Positions 42,605 to 54,263 of a DNA stretch of 64,000 nucleotides are shown here, in pieces. The stretch spans positions 81,110,374-81,174,373 of the forward strand of contig NC_039368.1 of NCBI RefSeq assembly GCF_003573695.1, read 5' to 3'. Below the pieces are notes generated by a model that saw only the letters and a list, made by a program, of their open reading frames with translations, had not been told where the DNA came from and made no database searches. The translations under genes were made by a program, and so were the position numbers. The stretch's first letter is position 1. Each line of letters begins with the position of its first letter. This DNA is from Papaver somniferum. Its lineage: Eukaryota > Streptophyta > Magnoliopsida > Ranunculales > Papaveraceae.

Positions 42605-45180
42605 ATGTCTGTTAGAAATCGTGGTCCCAAGTTTACTCAAGAAGAGGATATAACTCTATGCAAAACATATTTCTTTCATAGGGTAATCACTGGTGTTGTT
42701 ATTTCTCATGACAGTTCTTTCTGGGAGGACGTTTTTTCAATGTTCGTCTCACTTACGGGAAATCCAGTAAACCGAGATGCTCGTCGATTGCGTGCTCGTT
42801 TTCAATCTTTTAGGCTTGCTGTGCAGCATTTTTTTGTTAGAGCAATGCTCGTTTGAACCCACTAGCGTTGGTATGTCAAGTTAGTTGTCAATTTTAGTTT
42901 CCAAAATGCATTCTTGATTTAGTATACTAAAGATAGTTTCGGACTAGATTAGCTCTAAGAAGTTGAATCGAAGCTATCCTTAACGGATGAAGATTGAAGG
43001 TTGAAGACTACAAGAAGACATCAACAAGTACTTCATCAACAAAGGTATGTGATTGATTTCATTTGTATTCTTGTTCAATTCTACCTTTCTAATCTATCAA
43101 GATAAATGCTCACTCTATGGAACAATTCCAATGACGGTAAATGTACATTTATGTATATATGCTTGAGGTTATTTGATTCATGACCTTGGAGACAATAACC
43201 TTTATCCTTATAAAGAATCTCATGTTATAGTGAATGAGCTTACGAATCCAACGATCCAAGAATCACTCAATTCAGAGTTATAACGATGAAGTTATGAGTG
43301 ATTTATTAAAGTTCGTTAGTAGGAAACAATCCATGGGTTGTTTGTAATAGTTCACGGACTTGGGCCCAATTACGTGACTAAAAGCTATTTTTAGTCAAGT
43401 TGGTGATGTTTCCTTGTCTAGGAAAGATGGCTATTAATCCAAACATATTTTATTACCATATTAAAGTGTTTGTGATAACTTTTAATTCCTGCCTAAGTTA
43501 AAATGTGATTTATTCACATAAATAAATATTTGCTAATTAATTATTTATTTAATTATTTATGCATAATATTTGTAACTTAGGAAAGACTCCCATAATTAGG
43601 AGAGTCTTGAAAAAGGAAAATATCTTAAACCCTATTTTAGTTTTCAAGCTAACTTTTCATTATAAACAAAGGGTTCGTGAGTTTACACGGTTTTCATCCC
43701 CTTTGGAAAATTGGCGTAAGCTTTGCAGGTTGTTTTCATGTCTTCTGTTCTTCGTGAACAAGAGTGAGATAAAAGTCTTTGTATTGGGGATCACAAAGCC
43801 AAGTTGGATTAATTAATCTAGGTTTTTCATATCTTGTCTATTCTAAGGTTTTCTCTTCTGATATAAAACCATTCAAGAGTTGTTGATCATAAACCCTAGG
43901 TTTTGATAGATTTCGGTTTCTGATCGTATACCAACACTTGTTAGTCGAAATCGGAGACTAGAAAGAAAAACTTCTATTGAGGCATCTCGTAAAAATCCTT
44001 GAGAAGTTTTAAACAAGATATCTCTAGATTTATTCTACTTATTCTTGTTGTAGAGTTATTAGGTTTCTCTTCCTATTTTTGAAGAGTATAATAATCCCTA
44101 ATCTACAAGTTTGTTTTGATGTTACTTTTACCTAGCAACTTTTTTTATCAAAATAAACACAAGATTTCCAAAAAACTTGATTCACATCTAAAGGGAAATC
44201 AAACCGGTGTTTTGTGCAAACAAAATATCAAATCGTATAAATCGTGTTGGAGTATCTTCTAAAGAGAACCTTGAGTTCTGCCAGAAGATTTGCATGAAGA
44301 ATTTATAAAGAGAATCGGTATTCTGTTAGGAGTTCTACAAGTGCTGAAGTAAGTATTACATCTAGTCCGAATAGGTAATGGGAAATTGGTGTAACAGTTT
44401 ATAATCAGTGTGTGTTTATTCTGGACTAGGTCCCGGAGTTTTTCTGCATTTGTCGTTTCCTCGTTAAAAAATTTTCTGGTGTCTGTGTTATTTCTTTTCC
44501 GCATTATATTTTTTATATATAATTGAAATATCACAGGTTGTACGTAAGTTCAATCAATTGTGAATCCGACCTTTGGGTTGTTGATTAAATTGATTGATAC
44601 TTGGATATTGGTTTTTGATACCGTCCAAGTTATTTCTTATATTCAATAGGGCTCGCAAATTTCTATTTGTTTGATTGCGGATTGAATTGAGAAATTGAGA
44701 TATAAATCTTTGATATACTTTTCTTAAGATCGAGTCTGACTGTCTAGTTGATTCTCTTGAAAGTATATTAGATTTAGTCCATACATATTTCCAAACGAAT
44801 TATTGGGTGTGGTTGTTATACCCCCGCTTTTTCATTGTTGTTCTGATAATGGAAATTGATCGAGAAAAGTTCAGCGGTGTAACTTAAGATGAAGTGATCT
44901 AAACAGCTCTTGATAATAGGGAGGAAGCTCACGGTAAACCTTTTCGTTACGAAGCACGTTTCAAAATTCTAAAAGATGGTCCATCTCAAGCACATCGTTA
45001 CTACACTCTAATGCCGCTGCCAGAATTTACAATGGAAGAAGATGTTTCTCTTGTTCGATATTGGTTACATCGTATGGTGAGACCAATTAACAATGACAAT
45101 TTATGGAAAAGAGTATTGGGACATTTTGTAGCATCGCTGAACCAAGCTATAAGAAAGGTAAGAGCCTATAACTAAGAATT
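42605..45180 (+). pseudogene. Myb/NAM-associated ORF split by a copia solo LTR
   Basis: The start (42605, SVRNRGPKFTQEEDITLCKT, then DSSFWEDVFSMFVSL and RRLRARFQSFRLAVQHFF) is a Myb/SANT-like domain. It is cut at 42834 by the LTR. The frame resumes after 44834 as LIMEIDREKFSGV, GKPFRYEARFKILKDGP (with stops) and then a second Myb-like block, EFTMEEDVSLVRYWLHRMV and NDNLWKRVLGHFVASL. This is the DNA-binding accessory protein type of PIF/Harbinger elements, here with two Myb-like blocks. The insertion and later stops make it a pseudogene. Confidence 0.6.
42835..44834 (+). mobile_element. Solo LTR of a SIRE-like copia element inside the Harbinger element
   Basis: It starts TGTTAGAGCAATGCTCG at 42835 and ends ACCCCCGCTTTTTCA at 44834, 2.0 kb. 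Its end matches the LTRs at 14503 and 21559, and its start matches the palindrome at 18592 and the LTR at 19153. Flanking 5-mers are TTTTT and TTGTT (four of five match), so the target duplication is plausible but not exact. The reading frame of the host ORF resumes directly after it, which confirms the edges. Confidence 0.85.
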
Positions 45181-45536
45181 TCATTCATCACTAATGAAGT
45201 CAAACATTATATGGAAGTATTTTGGATGGTTCATCGTAGCAATTCTGGATTATCCAACGAAGAACTGGAAACCATCGCTTAGACCAAGTTTATCGAAGAA
45301 AGCGGGAGTGAGTTTAGGCATTTTGAATGCTATGAACTTTACAGAGAGAAAGTCGCTGGATTTGATGTAGTTTGATGTTTTTGTTTTGGTTTATTAAAAT
45401 GTAGTTTGATGTTATTTGCAAGTTTAAATTTCACTTAATCTGAAGTGGAAATCTATTTTAAAATATAAACATTTTCATTCATTGATATTACTGTCAATTC
45501 TTTTACAAGATATAAACTTAGACAATAATAAAAACT

Positions 45537-45821
45537 TCAAGAAAAATCAAGTACAAGTTTTGGCCTCTTGTTTATCTTCATTTGACGTATTTTCCATTCA
45601 ACGCGCTCTTTAACAGTTTCACCTTTGTTTTTGAATTTTTTGTTGTTAACTTTCAAAACTGGAGCTCTTCTTTGCCTTTTAGCGGAACATTTTCTTGGAG
45701 AAACTTCTAAAACTTGCACTTCCCTTTTACAATTTTCAATCTTTTTAAAACTCCCACATATCTTAGAAACAACAGCTTCAAGTTTTGCATCGCAAAAAAG
45801 TGTGATCTCCTTTTCAGCCAT
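45537..45821 (-). CDS. Small basic ORF of the Harbinger element, unrecognised
   Basis: A 94-residue intact frame starts MAEKEITLFCDAKLEAVVSK, with four Cys and a strongly basic second half (KRQRRAPVLKVNNKKFKNKG, then KERVEWKIRQMKINKR). It belongs to no family I recognise. It lies between the split Myb/NAM gene and the right-hand subterminal array, on the opposite strand. It may be a transposon accessory protein or a chance frame. Confidence 0.3.
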   Translation of the reverse strand: MAEKEITLFCDAKLEAVVSKICGSFKKIENCKREVQVLEVSPRKCSAKRQRRAPVLKVNNKKFKNKGETVKERVEWKIRQMKINKRPKLVLDFS

Positions 45822-45919
45822 TTTAGAAGAGAAAATTCAAGTGAATTTTGGTGTAAGTGAATTGTTTGAAGATGGGGTAATTTATAAAGGTAAAAAGTGA
45901 AATTCGATTTTTAAAAAAC

Positions 45920-46075
45920 TACCCGTTGGCGTTAGAAGAAAAAACGTCGGTGTTATATCTTAAGACGTCGCGTTGGTTCTTCTGACGCAAGCGTTTTTCC
46001 TTCCAACGCCAGCGTTCGATCTACGGACGCTAGCGTTTTTACCTGGATCGCACGCCTATTGATCTAACGCTCAGT
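45920..46075. repeat. Subterminal CGTTGGCG/AACGCCAGCG motif cluster, right
   Basis: CCGTTGGCGTTAG, ACGTCGGTG, GACGTCGCGTTGG, CCAACGCCAGCGTTC and GACGCTAGCG occur within ~150 bases, ~85 bases from the right terminus. They mirror the left cluster. Confidence 0.7.
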
Positions 46076-46162
46076 GCTTTACCATAGTGGAAAACCTAGT
46101 TTGGCCATCCACATGGCTCAACAAACGAATGGGTTTGTTCATTCCCATAGGAATTTCTCTTA

Positions 46163-46900
46163 TGGAGATGCCAAAGTTCTTCCCAAAGAAAAATATCGTT
46201 GCTAAAGCCCCACTTCCTGCTAACCTTTCCTGGTGTTTGGGAATCCCAACGGGAAGACTCCGAAAACGGGCAATGGTTAACCGTTCTAAAAAAATATAAA
46301 ACGAGCAGAGATGAGAGCAACGATGTTTGGGAATCACAGTGATACAAAACTTTTATCTTGTAAGTGTTGTACATTTTGAGTCCTTTTAGTTTGATGATGA
46401 GAACAACGATGCTCACACGTAGTTTTGGTTCAAACGTTTAAATAAACATAAGGTTACCTAAATGTTTCATACACATGTGAAATAATATCCACCCACAGGT
46501 GACTACAATTCTGATGTATTAAGTCGAACATATTTAGAATTATATGAGTTTGTTAATACATTTCAGGACAAGATTCGCCTACAGGTGATTCTAGTTGTCA
46601 TATTAAACAAACATAATGTTGTGTGTATGAGAAAGTAAAATATCTAGAAATGTTTTTTTTTCATGTTTCGCATTGTTCCTTGCTAAGGTTTTACTTACAG
46701 GAGAATCTTATAGAATGTATAAAACTATTGCTAGCTTAATTGTAATTTATCTTTATTATAAATTTCAGCTTTTGTTCTTATTAATTATTGATTATGATTA
46801 TGTTGTAGATTTTTTATGGTCCAATTTTGGTGGATAGATTGTTTTATCACCTGATGATTTTTCACGTCACTGTGTATATCTATCAGTTACATTATGAATC
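46163..46900. other. Spacer without genes
   Basis: AT-rich beyond 46300. The word CCACAGGTGA-type/CTACAGGTGA repeats at 46494 and 46579, each within a similar ~25-base context. No coding region or RNA gene was recognised. Confidence 0.5.
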
Positions 46901-49455
46901 TCAATCTTTAAACGTTTTCTTGAACATTCATTATTGAAATTTAGAGGCAACTACGTATAGAGAAAGTGAAAATCATAAAGTCTGATAAAGGTGGTGGATA
47001 TTGTGAAAGGTATGACAAAACAAAATAATATGCTGAATCTTTTGCGTAGTATCTCCAAAAGTTTGAAATTTTTGCTCAATACACAAGGCCATTTTATCTT
47101 TGGCGTAATGGTATATGTCAAAAGGCTAAATTATAATATTATGAAAATGGTTAGAGGCATGATGAGTCATGCATAAAGGTCATATATTTGTGAGTGTATA
47201 TTATTCATACAACTGTGTAATTTAAATAGATTTCCGAGTAGCAGTTTCCAAGACACATTTTGGACTGTAAAAAGTTTGGAAACGTAGTTTAAACCACCTT
47301 TAAGTTACGGTTGATCAGTTGGAGGCGAGGGTTTACATTCCCAAATAATAGACTTGGATTTGAAAAATATTAATGGTTCATTATTTTTCCTAAATAATCC
47401 AAAGGGTATATTTTAATGTTTTATCCATAGTGTGATGAGATTTACTGGAACCAAAAATGTAAACTCATTAATGATGGCATTAATATGTGGGAGTACATGG
47501 ATATATCTGTTCAATAAGTAAGGATAATTATCGCTTTATCTAAGACTTCTACAAATATTGTGAATCTTCTCATTGTCGAACTGTTAGATAATGAAAGACC
47601 ACAAATTATTGATCATATATTCCATAATAAAACTGCTACTAATAAAGAAATTATTGATAACCACATGAATCATCATTAAGAAGGTCTTAAAGAGATTGAA
47701 AGTGGGTTGTTCATGTTGTTTCATTAATTTTCTTATAAGAATTTGATTTTGATATGGGATGATAAGTAATAATTTTGATTAATGGATTGATGCTATGAGA
47801 GCTAAAATCAATGGTTCAAGATCAAGTCTGGGATATTATTTAATTGCTCGAAAGACATAAATCAGTTGTTTGTAAGTGGGTCTTTCATGCCTAGCACGAC
47901 TGTAATGGCAATGATAAACGATATAAAGCTAGACTTTTAGCCAAAGATTTCACTCTGAAATGATGCATTGATTATAAATAATTTTTTCTCTTGTATCAAA
48001 GAAAAACTTATTCAGAATTATCACTGTGTTATTTGTAGCTCAGTACCTAACAGTTGCATTAACATGTGAAGATAACATTTATTAATGATAAATTATAAAG
48101 AAAACTTACGTGTGTTAGTAAGAAGGCCTTGCATTATAAAGACAAAAACACGTAGTCTGCAAACTTAAGAAATCAAAGTATGAAATTAAGCAAGCTTCCT
48201 GAATATTGCATATCTAAAATTCAACAAGACCACTAATGTTATTTGGTTTTGAGTGAAGTTATTGTAGATCCACGTGCGTATACCTTAAGATCAGTGGGAG
48301 AAGTTCATACTCATTGTATCAGAATTACTACCTACGAGTAGTGATCTTGAGTTTATGCCTAGCTATCTTTAAATTTTTCGAAATAAGGGATATCAATGAA
48401 TCTTACCATGTGATAGTCACATATCATGTGGATTACGAGAGCTCTCATATAGAATATATATCGAATATTCGAAGAACTTTTGAGATAATAATATACACAG
48501 AAACTTTGTTTCATATTGGAATGAAGATATAAATTTCATCTTTAATACGTCTCTGAAACGGAACATATAATGAGTTGTTGATATGTTAGCATATACCAAT
48601 GGAATCGAAGAACAAATTATGTGAAAGCTATCAAGAATTTTGATATACTTATCTTGATTTATGTCTTACAATTAGTTACTCAACCCAATTAGAGTTGACT
48701 GGGTTTTCAGACTTCAATTTTGTTGGATAATCGGATTTTATAAAGAAAAAATCCCTTAACATTAGTTCCACAATTGAGTTTGAATATTTATGACTGAGAG
48801 TCATAGAGATTTAATTTTGTCTCTATACTGCTGAAATTCCTCGTCTTAACTTCACAGCAATAAAGCACAATATGAATACAAAAGGAACAAAAGTACAAAA
48901 CACATGAACCTTGAGTATCCATACGCGAATTACGAAATTCAGAAACAATAGTTGTTCATTTATCGCTTAAGCACAATTATGTTCGAAGTTGCACTTAATG
49001 AACAACTAACTTTTAAGATCTCTTAAAAAAATATTAAAATCTTAGATTTGTGGGGTAATTGATTATTGAATTCAGCTAATTTATGTGCTTATTTTTGAAC
49101 ATTGATTGAGCTCTTAATAATGTACTTCTGAATTTATTTCTGCATCCAGATTTAGTATGCATTTATGTGAATGGATGAATGTTAACATAAATTCTCTTTC
49201 TAAAAGACATCAGTGGACCATTATGATATATCCCTATTTAAGGCATGATTTAAGTAAGTTGTTTGTGTTGTGGTACATGGAAAGGAACATGTTGATATTA
49301 TGAAAATGTGCCACCTCCATGACTCACATAAGTGATTTGCTTGGTTAAGGTATTATCTTTAAACCATTAGATTTTATTTAACAATTACGCGCGCTTATGC
49401 TTTTTCCTACGATTAACCCTCAAATAGATTATCACATGACCAGTGGGAGAATGTA
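46900..49455 (+). pseudogene. Heavily decayed Ty1/copia pol (integrase to RNase H)
   Basis: In order on the plus strand: integrase core pieces (KVKIIKSDKGGGYCERYD at ~46965, then a copy of the FLEK-GI-AQYT-P segment and a mutated NRTLMDMVRSMMSH-like stretch to 47175); a linker (IDHIFHNKTATNKEIIDNH); RT start (AMRAKINGSRSSLGYYL, then VSKKNLFRIITVLFVAQYL near 48000); and RNase H-like pieces (STQLELTGFSDFNFVG near 48680). Stops and frame changes occur every few dozen codons. A polypurine-like AGTGGGAGAATGT at 49441 suggests a 3' LTR began here. This element is much older than the copia LTRs to the left. Confidence 0.7.
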
Positions 49456-49569
49456 TAAATATTTCTATACATAGTAATATTCCATTGGGCCATATAATAA
49501 CTTTGGTTAATTATAGGATATTGCTAAATTATGTCGATTACCATTTCTGGGATTATTTCCTAATATCTC

Positions 49570-51073
49570 GGATAAGTGCATAATATACATGATTTTAGTG
49601 TTAATTCCATGCTTGTTTTAGTTAGATTTCTTGCATATTATCCTTGTATTACTCTTGTTTTCCATTTTATTTGTTTCTTTAGGTGAATCATTCAAAGTCA
49701 ATGGAAAAGTCTGCAAAAGAGCTATAAAGTGAAGTTCTCCAAAGATCCAAGTATCTAAAGCCGACAGAAATGGAAGAAGTGCGACGAAAAGGAGCAAAGA
49801 AGGTCGAAACTATAAGAAGGACTAGAAGACCAAGTTCAACTCATCCAAATTCGGTATTTCTTATTACCATTTTGAATATAATTCAATTATGAAGAGAACT
49901 GAGAAAGAATGAGGTCATTCTTAGTTCGGACGAAGAAGTTAGGACCAAAACAGTCGAGACGGAAAACAACGATCTATAGCACAACTTTCGGCATTGCTAA
50001 AGCAATACCGAAAGTAGCCATATTTCGGGCAGAAAAGGTGTATTTTCGACACCTACTTTCGGCATTTCTTTGGGGTATTCGACCATGCCGACTGAGATAG
50101 ACCCATGGGGTCCCTTTTGACGTATTTTGACTTCCAAATCAAGGAAACACGGTCCCGGATGGATTCTAATACCTAGATCTCATGAAAACTATATAAGAGG
50201 ACTTCCACAACAATTAGAAAAAAAACACATCTCATATTATACTTTGTTCTTCATTAAAAACCTAGGGTTTACCCCTTTAGGGGGAAACCGGGTAATTGTG
50301 TAATCATGAGTTGCTAAACCTTTGTTGATGAAGGATGAATTCAATGTTCTAGATGTGAAGTTTTATTATTATACAAGTTTGTTCGGAATTTCTATCATCA
50401 TCGTTTGTCTTTTCCATATTTAGGGTTTATGAATGATTCTTAGATTGATTTGGGAGGCCTACTAGATTAGTCTATTAATTGTTATAAAGCTAGTAGAAGT
50501 TATGAGATAAGTAATCGCCGATTGACTCTCTACACAAGTAGATATCGCGAGACCTTGCAGAGGGATTCTGTGGAGATATTGAGAGTGAAGATAACATCAG
50601 CAAGTGGACCTTGATCTAAGACTTCAACTACTGGGATCAACCTAAATTCACAAAGCTTAAAGCATTCGATTGGATTACACCTTGAGTGATCTAGTACTTG
50701 GTGGTTCGTTGAATAGAATCTGGTAGTCGAGAACTTCCGTATCCAGTGATAGAAGGAGTTTTAGGGATAACACTGATCTAGATTTTTTCCTACGGTTGGT
50801 GATGAATGGTTCTAACGAAATATAGGTAAGTATTCTAATCCAGTTATCTCTTGGTAACGGCGAAGGATTCCTTGATCATCCCTTTCTTTTCTTATTTGTT
50901 TCTTTTTATTTATCTTACAACCAATCCCCCATTGTATTTTACTTTGTTTTGCTAATTCAAATAACCTATCAATTACATAGCTCTCTGTGGGAACGATCTC
51001 TTACTACCGCTATATTACCAGTTAATTAGTGGGAAATATCTTAATTAATTTGTTATGGTTACGACACGCATCA
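49570..51073 (+). repeat. Left LTR of the non-autonomous element
   Basis: It aligns throughout with 54264-55764, differing by scattered substitutions. It starts GGATAAGTGCAT, where the partner has TGATAAGTGCAT, so the canonical TG is mutated to GG. It ends ACACGCATCA. A TATA-like CTATATAAGAGG lies at ~50190 and a hairpin-forming CTTTCGGCATTGCT...AGCAATACCGAAAG at ~49985-50015. Confidence 0.9.
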
Positions 51074-51076
51074 AAT

Positions 51077-51096
51077 TTTGGAACCGATGCCGAGGA
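51077..51096 (+). other. tRNA-Asp-like primer binding site
   Basis: TTTGGAACCGATGCCGAGGA, just after the left LTR, resembles the plant gypsy primer site TGGCGCCGTTGCCGGGGA with several substitutions. This supports a gypsy origin. Confidence 0.6.
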
Positions 51097-51200
51097 GAAA
51101 TTTCTAATTGATTTGTTATTTGTTATTTATTTAGCTTGTTTTTGTTTTTAGATTTTCTCTTTTGTTCTTGTGAGTCGTCATTTTTCCTTATGGACATAAC

Positions 51201-52259
51201 ATGTACGGAGCACAAGACCAATCAACATACAACAGTGGTAATCATTATGGTTTTCAATCTCATTCTTATGAAAACTACCAGCCATCCTATGGGTATAATC
51301 AAAACCAATCTTTTGGCTATGATCAATATCCCACAGAACCTTACGGATATTCTCATACATGTCAACAACCTTATGACGGGCATGTAAGTGAACAATCAAA
51401 AGGATGGAAGGATAGTTATGCTTCTGATAAATTGTTTTCTAGTAATGTGAAGATAGAGAATTTGGAATATACTTCTCTTCATCGTGCTTTTCCTTCACTC
51501 TTTCCAAAAGAGGAGATACAAACTAGAAACTATATTAATGGTGGAAAGCGTATTAACGTCAGAAAACTCTATGCACAGTACAACCGATTGGAAGAAGCGG
51601 GTGCCTCACAAAAGACTCTTGATGAAATTGACAGGGTCATAGAAATGGAATTCCAACGTCGTTGCGATAATGACGATTTTGAAGAGGATTCTGATTCCGA
51701 TGATGAGATTGTTAAAGAGATGATGATAGAGAATGAAACAAAATTGATTGATGTCGTGGAAGACCCAATTAAACTTGTAAAAGAATATAATGATGTTGAG
51801 ATTTCGGTTGAAGCAGAAATTAAGAGTTTGATAGAGGACCACGATATACTTGAGGTAAATAATTCAATAATGTTAATTAAAGATGAGGATCGCGAACAAG
51901 GTTTGTCTAATACTTTGCATAATTCTATATCTATTGATCCTTTCCATCCAATAGAAGTAAATTCTCAAAGAGTTGTTAATCCATATTTTAGGAAAATACC
52001 TCACTTAGGATTGGAGTTATGTGCTTCCAAAGTTTTAACGGATTATTTTTCTTCTAAGTACCCACCACTTGATGTGTTTGATTCTAGCATTATGCAGGTT
52101 CACCAAGCTGAGGAACCTTTTGAAGTCCCCGAATTCTATGTTCTCTATCCACTTTCGAGTGTAGAAAGGACTAAGTGTGGAGGAAACTTCAATAAAGTGA
52201 TAGCTTTAATATTTATATCTTGTGCTAATGTTTTTATGAAGTTGTTACTAGAATTGTAG
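51201..52259 (+). CDS. 352-aa ORF of the non-autonomous LTR element, unrecognised
   Basis: The ATG at 51201 opens 352 codons without a stop, in the place of gag. Residues 1-75 are rich in Tyr, Gln, Asn, Gly and Ser (QPSYGYNQNQSFGYDQYPTE), a low-complexity, prion-like composition. Residues ~85-165 look folded (SLHRAFPSLFPKEEIQTRNY, then INVRKLYAQYNRLEEAGAS), and an acidic stretch follows (DNDDFEEDSDSDDEIVKEMM). The rest is mixed, with a final hydrophobic segment. No CCHC knuckle, protease or RT motif was found. It may be a rapidly diverged gag-like or element-specific protein; retention of a long frame in a copy with diverged LTRs suggests selection or youth. Function is not known. Confidence 0.55.
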   Translation: MYGAQDQSTYNSGNHYGFQSHSYENYQPSYGYNQNQSFGYDQYPTEPYGYSHTCQQPYDGHVSEQSKGWKDSYASDKLFSSNVKIENLEYTSLHRAFPSLFPKEEIQTRNYINGGKRINVRKLYAQYNRLEEAGASQKTLDEIDRVIEMEFQRRCDNDDFEEDSDSDDEIVKEMMIENETKLIDVVEDPIKLVKEYNDVEISVEAEIKSLIEDHDILEVNNSIMLIKDEDREQGLSNTLHNSISIDPFHPIEVNSQRVVNPYFRKIPHLGLELCASKVLTDYFSSKYPPLDVFDSSIMQVHQAEEPFEVPEFYVLYPLSSVERTKCGGNFNKVIALIFISCANVFMKLLLEL

Positions 52260-54251
52260 ATTTTTTTCTGGGTGGATTGCCAGATTTTCAGATTGTTGGT
52301 GTATGGGCGATAACAAGAAGGTCAGACTGAGGACGTTAAACTAAGCGCTGAATGGGAGGCAACCCATAGGTTTTGTATTTTCTATCCCTTTGTTTTTAGT
52401 TTTCTTCTTTTTCATATCATATTAGGATTTCCCACCTTGATTTTACTTAAGACGAGTTAATTACATTGAGGACAATGTAGAGTTTAAGTGTGGGGGAGTG
52501 TTTGGATATTTTGTATATAGAGTTTTTCAAAAAATTTTCATAAAAAAACCTCCAACTTGTAGAGATTTTAGAGTCACTAGCATACTTCTAGGTATGTTTA
52601 CATAGAGAATTCTGACCGACATAACTGAACTTGGAAGTGTTAGGGAAATACGTTCGGATTTCTTGCTTGTTAGAGTGTTAAATAATGGATTTAATCATGC
52701 CGGTGATGCTAATTAGGAGCAGGAAGAAATGCATTATTATAGTTGATGATCAATCATTAGTGGAGACTACCTATTTTCATATCAACTGAGGAACCAGACC
52801 AGATTTTTTTTTGTATATGACTAAAGAGCTTTCTTTTGAGTGTGTGTCACCGTACGTTAATTTCGGGTATAATGGTGAGCTACCCAACCTCCCACCAATA
52901 GAAACACTACTCTTTTATATCTTGAGTACTAATTTTGTCAATCATGATGGTGACATCTATAGATGAAAACCACCTTCTTGTAGTTTGATTTACAGTTATC
53001 ACCATTCTCTCTCTCTCGCCTACAACAGGTCCATAGAAACACCATCATCATCAACAAGCGGAGCGACATCAAAATCTACAAGGAAAGTTGAAGACGTTTG
53101 AGGTTTACAAGCAACAATACAAGGAAGAGCAAAATTTCATATCCAAGTAAAGCAACATATAATGAGCAGATTTTTATATACATGTTGAAGACTTATAATA
53201 TAAGGAGCAGAATTTTATATCAAAGTGGAAGACTAAGTACAAGAACGAAGAAAATCAAAGGATGAGAGTTATTGAAGTTTACAATACGAAGACAATATAA
53301 GTTGTGAAGATTCAAGTGGTAAAGTACTTCTTTCATGGTCATGTTAATATTTTATTTTCATTTTTAGTTGCAATCTATTAAAAAAATAGAGATTTGCATT
53401 TAGGTTGTTATTTGTTAAATAAGGCCATAGGGGAGAAAAAAAATATATAAATAAGTTTCAAGCAACAAGGAATTTGAGGAAAAGAGTTACAAATTGTCGA
53501 AGTTCTACGAAATTCAAGAGTTTATAATCAATAGCTGAAGACCGGAGACGAAGGCCGAGAAGATGAAGAAGACGAGCTGAAAACTTCATTTCTATAAGAT
53601 GTTGTGAGAGTGGTGTTATCATCATTGCAATCAGATGTGAAGGTGGTAAGTACTCCCATCCTCTATTTTTAATAATAATGGTTGATTTCCTTTCTTAGAG
53701 ATCATCAGAAAAAAAAAGTCTTTATTTCCCACGATCTTGTGGGGTCTCCCGAAATAATTCGGAAGGTTTCCTTCCCACCATTCATCGTGTGTAGGATTCT
53801 CTCTTCATTCCTACCTACACACATGTGAGACCCGTAAAAAAGCCGTCTTATTGAGTGCAATTATCATAAAATCCTTTTAAGTGAGGCAGAAGTCGAGGCG
53901 AAATGCTTATTGATCGCTCTCAAACACGCGTTCTCTCATTATGGTGTGGTTATTTCCCACTCAATATTTGAGAATGAGAATATGTTCTTTGGTATTTCTA
54001 ACTTCTTATTACCAGCATGCAGAAACTTTATGTCCTTATAGCTCTTTGGATGATTGGGACGCTGGAACACTTTGAAGTTGGAGTAGGTTTTGTTGGTATA
54101 TCTCTCGTAAGCCCTCACGAGACTATAACTCGTCCGCTAGGGACACCTAGGGGTTTAAAGGCTTGTTATACGCGCTAAGTGTAACTGTATCCTCAACGAC
54201 ATGGAGTTGTTGTATTTTAGGTAGTTTTCTCTAGGACTAGCAAAAGCTAAG
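52260..54251 (+). other. Non-coding interior of the non-autonomous LTR element
   Basis: No ORF above ~60 codons. It contains purine-rich A/G stretches around 53080-53600, a CCCGAAATAATTCGG inverted repeat near 53749, and TAAGTGTGGGGGAGTG at 52485, a second polypurine-like word ~1.8 kb before the one at the LTR. Confidence 0.6.
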
Positions 54252-54263
54252 TGTGGGGGAATT
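54251..54263 (+). other. Polypurine tract
   Basis: GTGTGGGGGAATT immediately precedes TGATAAG, the start of the right LTR. Confidence 0.7.

Larger units (their letters stand above)
41472..46159. mobile_element. PIF/Harbinger-like element with TTA target duplication, interrupted by a solo LTR
   Basis: The left end GAGCAGTTCCTATG and the right end, read inverted as GAGAAATTCCTATG and continuing GGAATGAACAAAC, form the terminal inverted repeat. TTA flanks both sides (41469-41471 and 46160-46162), the exact target duplication of PIF/Harbinger. Its left end closely matches that of the element at 25124. It holds a Cys-rich ORF (-), Myb/NAM-associated sequence (+), a small basic ORF (-) and subterminal motif clusters at 41595-41730 and 45920-46075. 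No DDE transposase was seen, so it is non-autonomous. A copia solo LTR of 2.0 kb sits inside. Confidence 0.8.
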
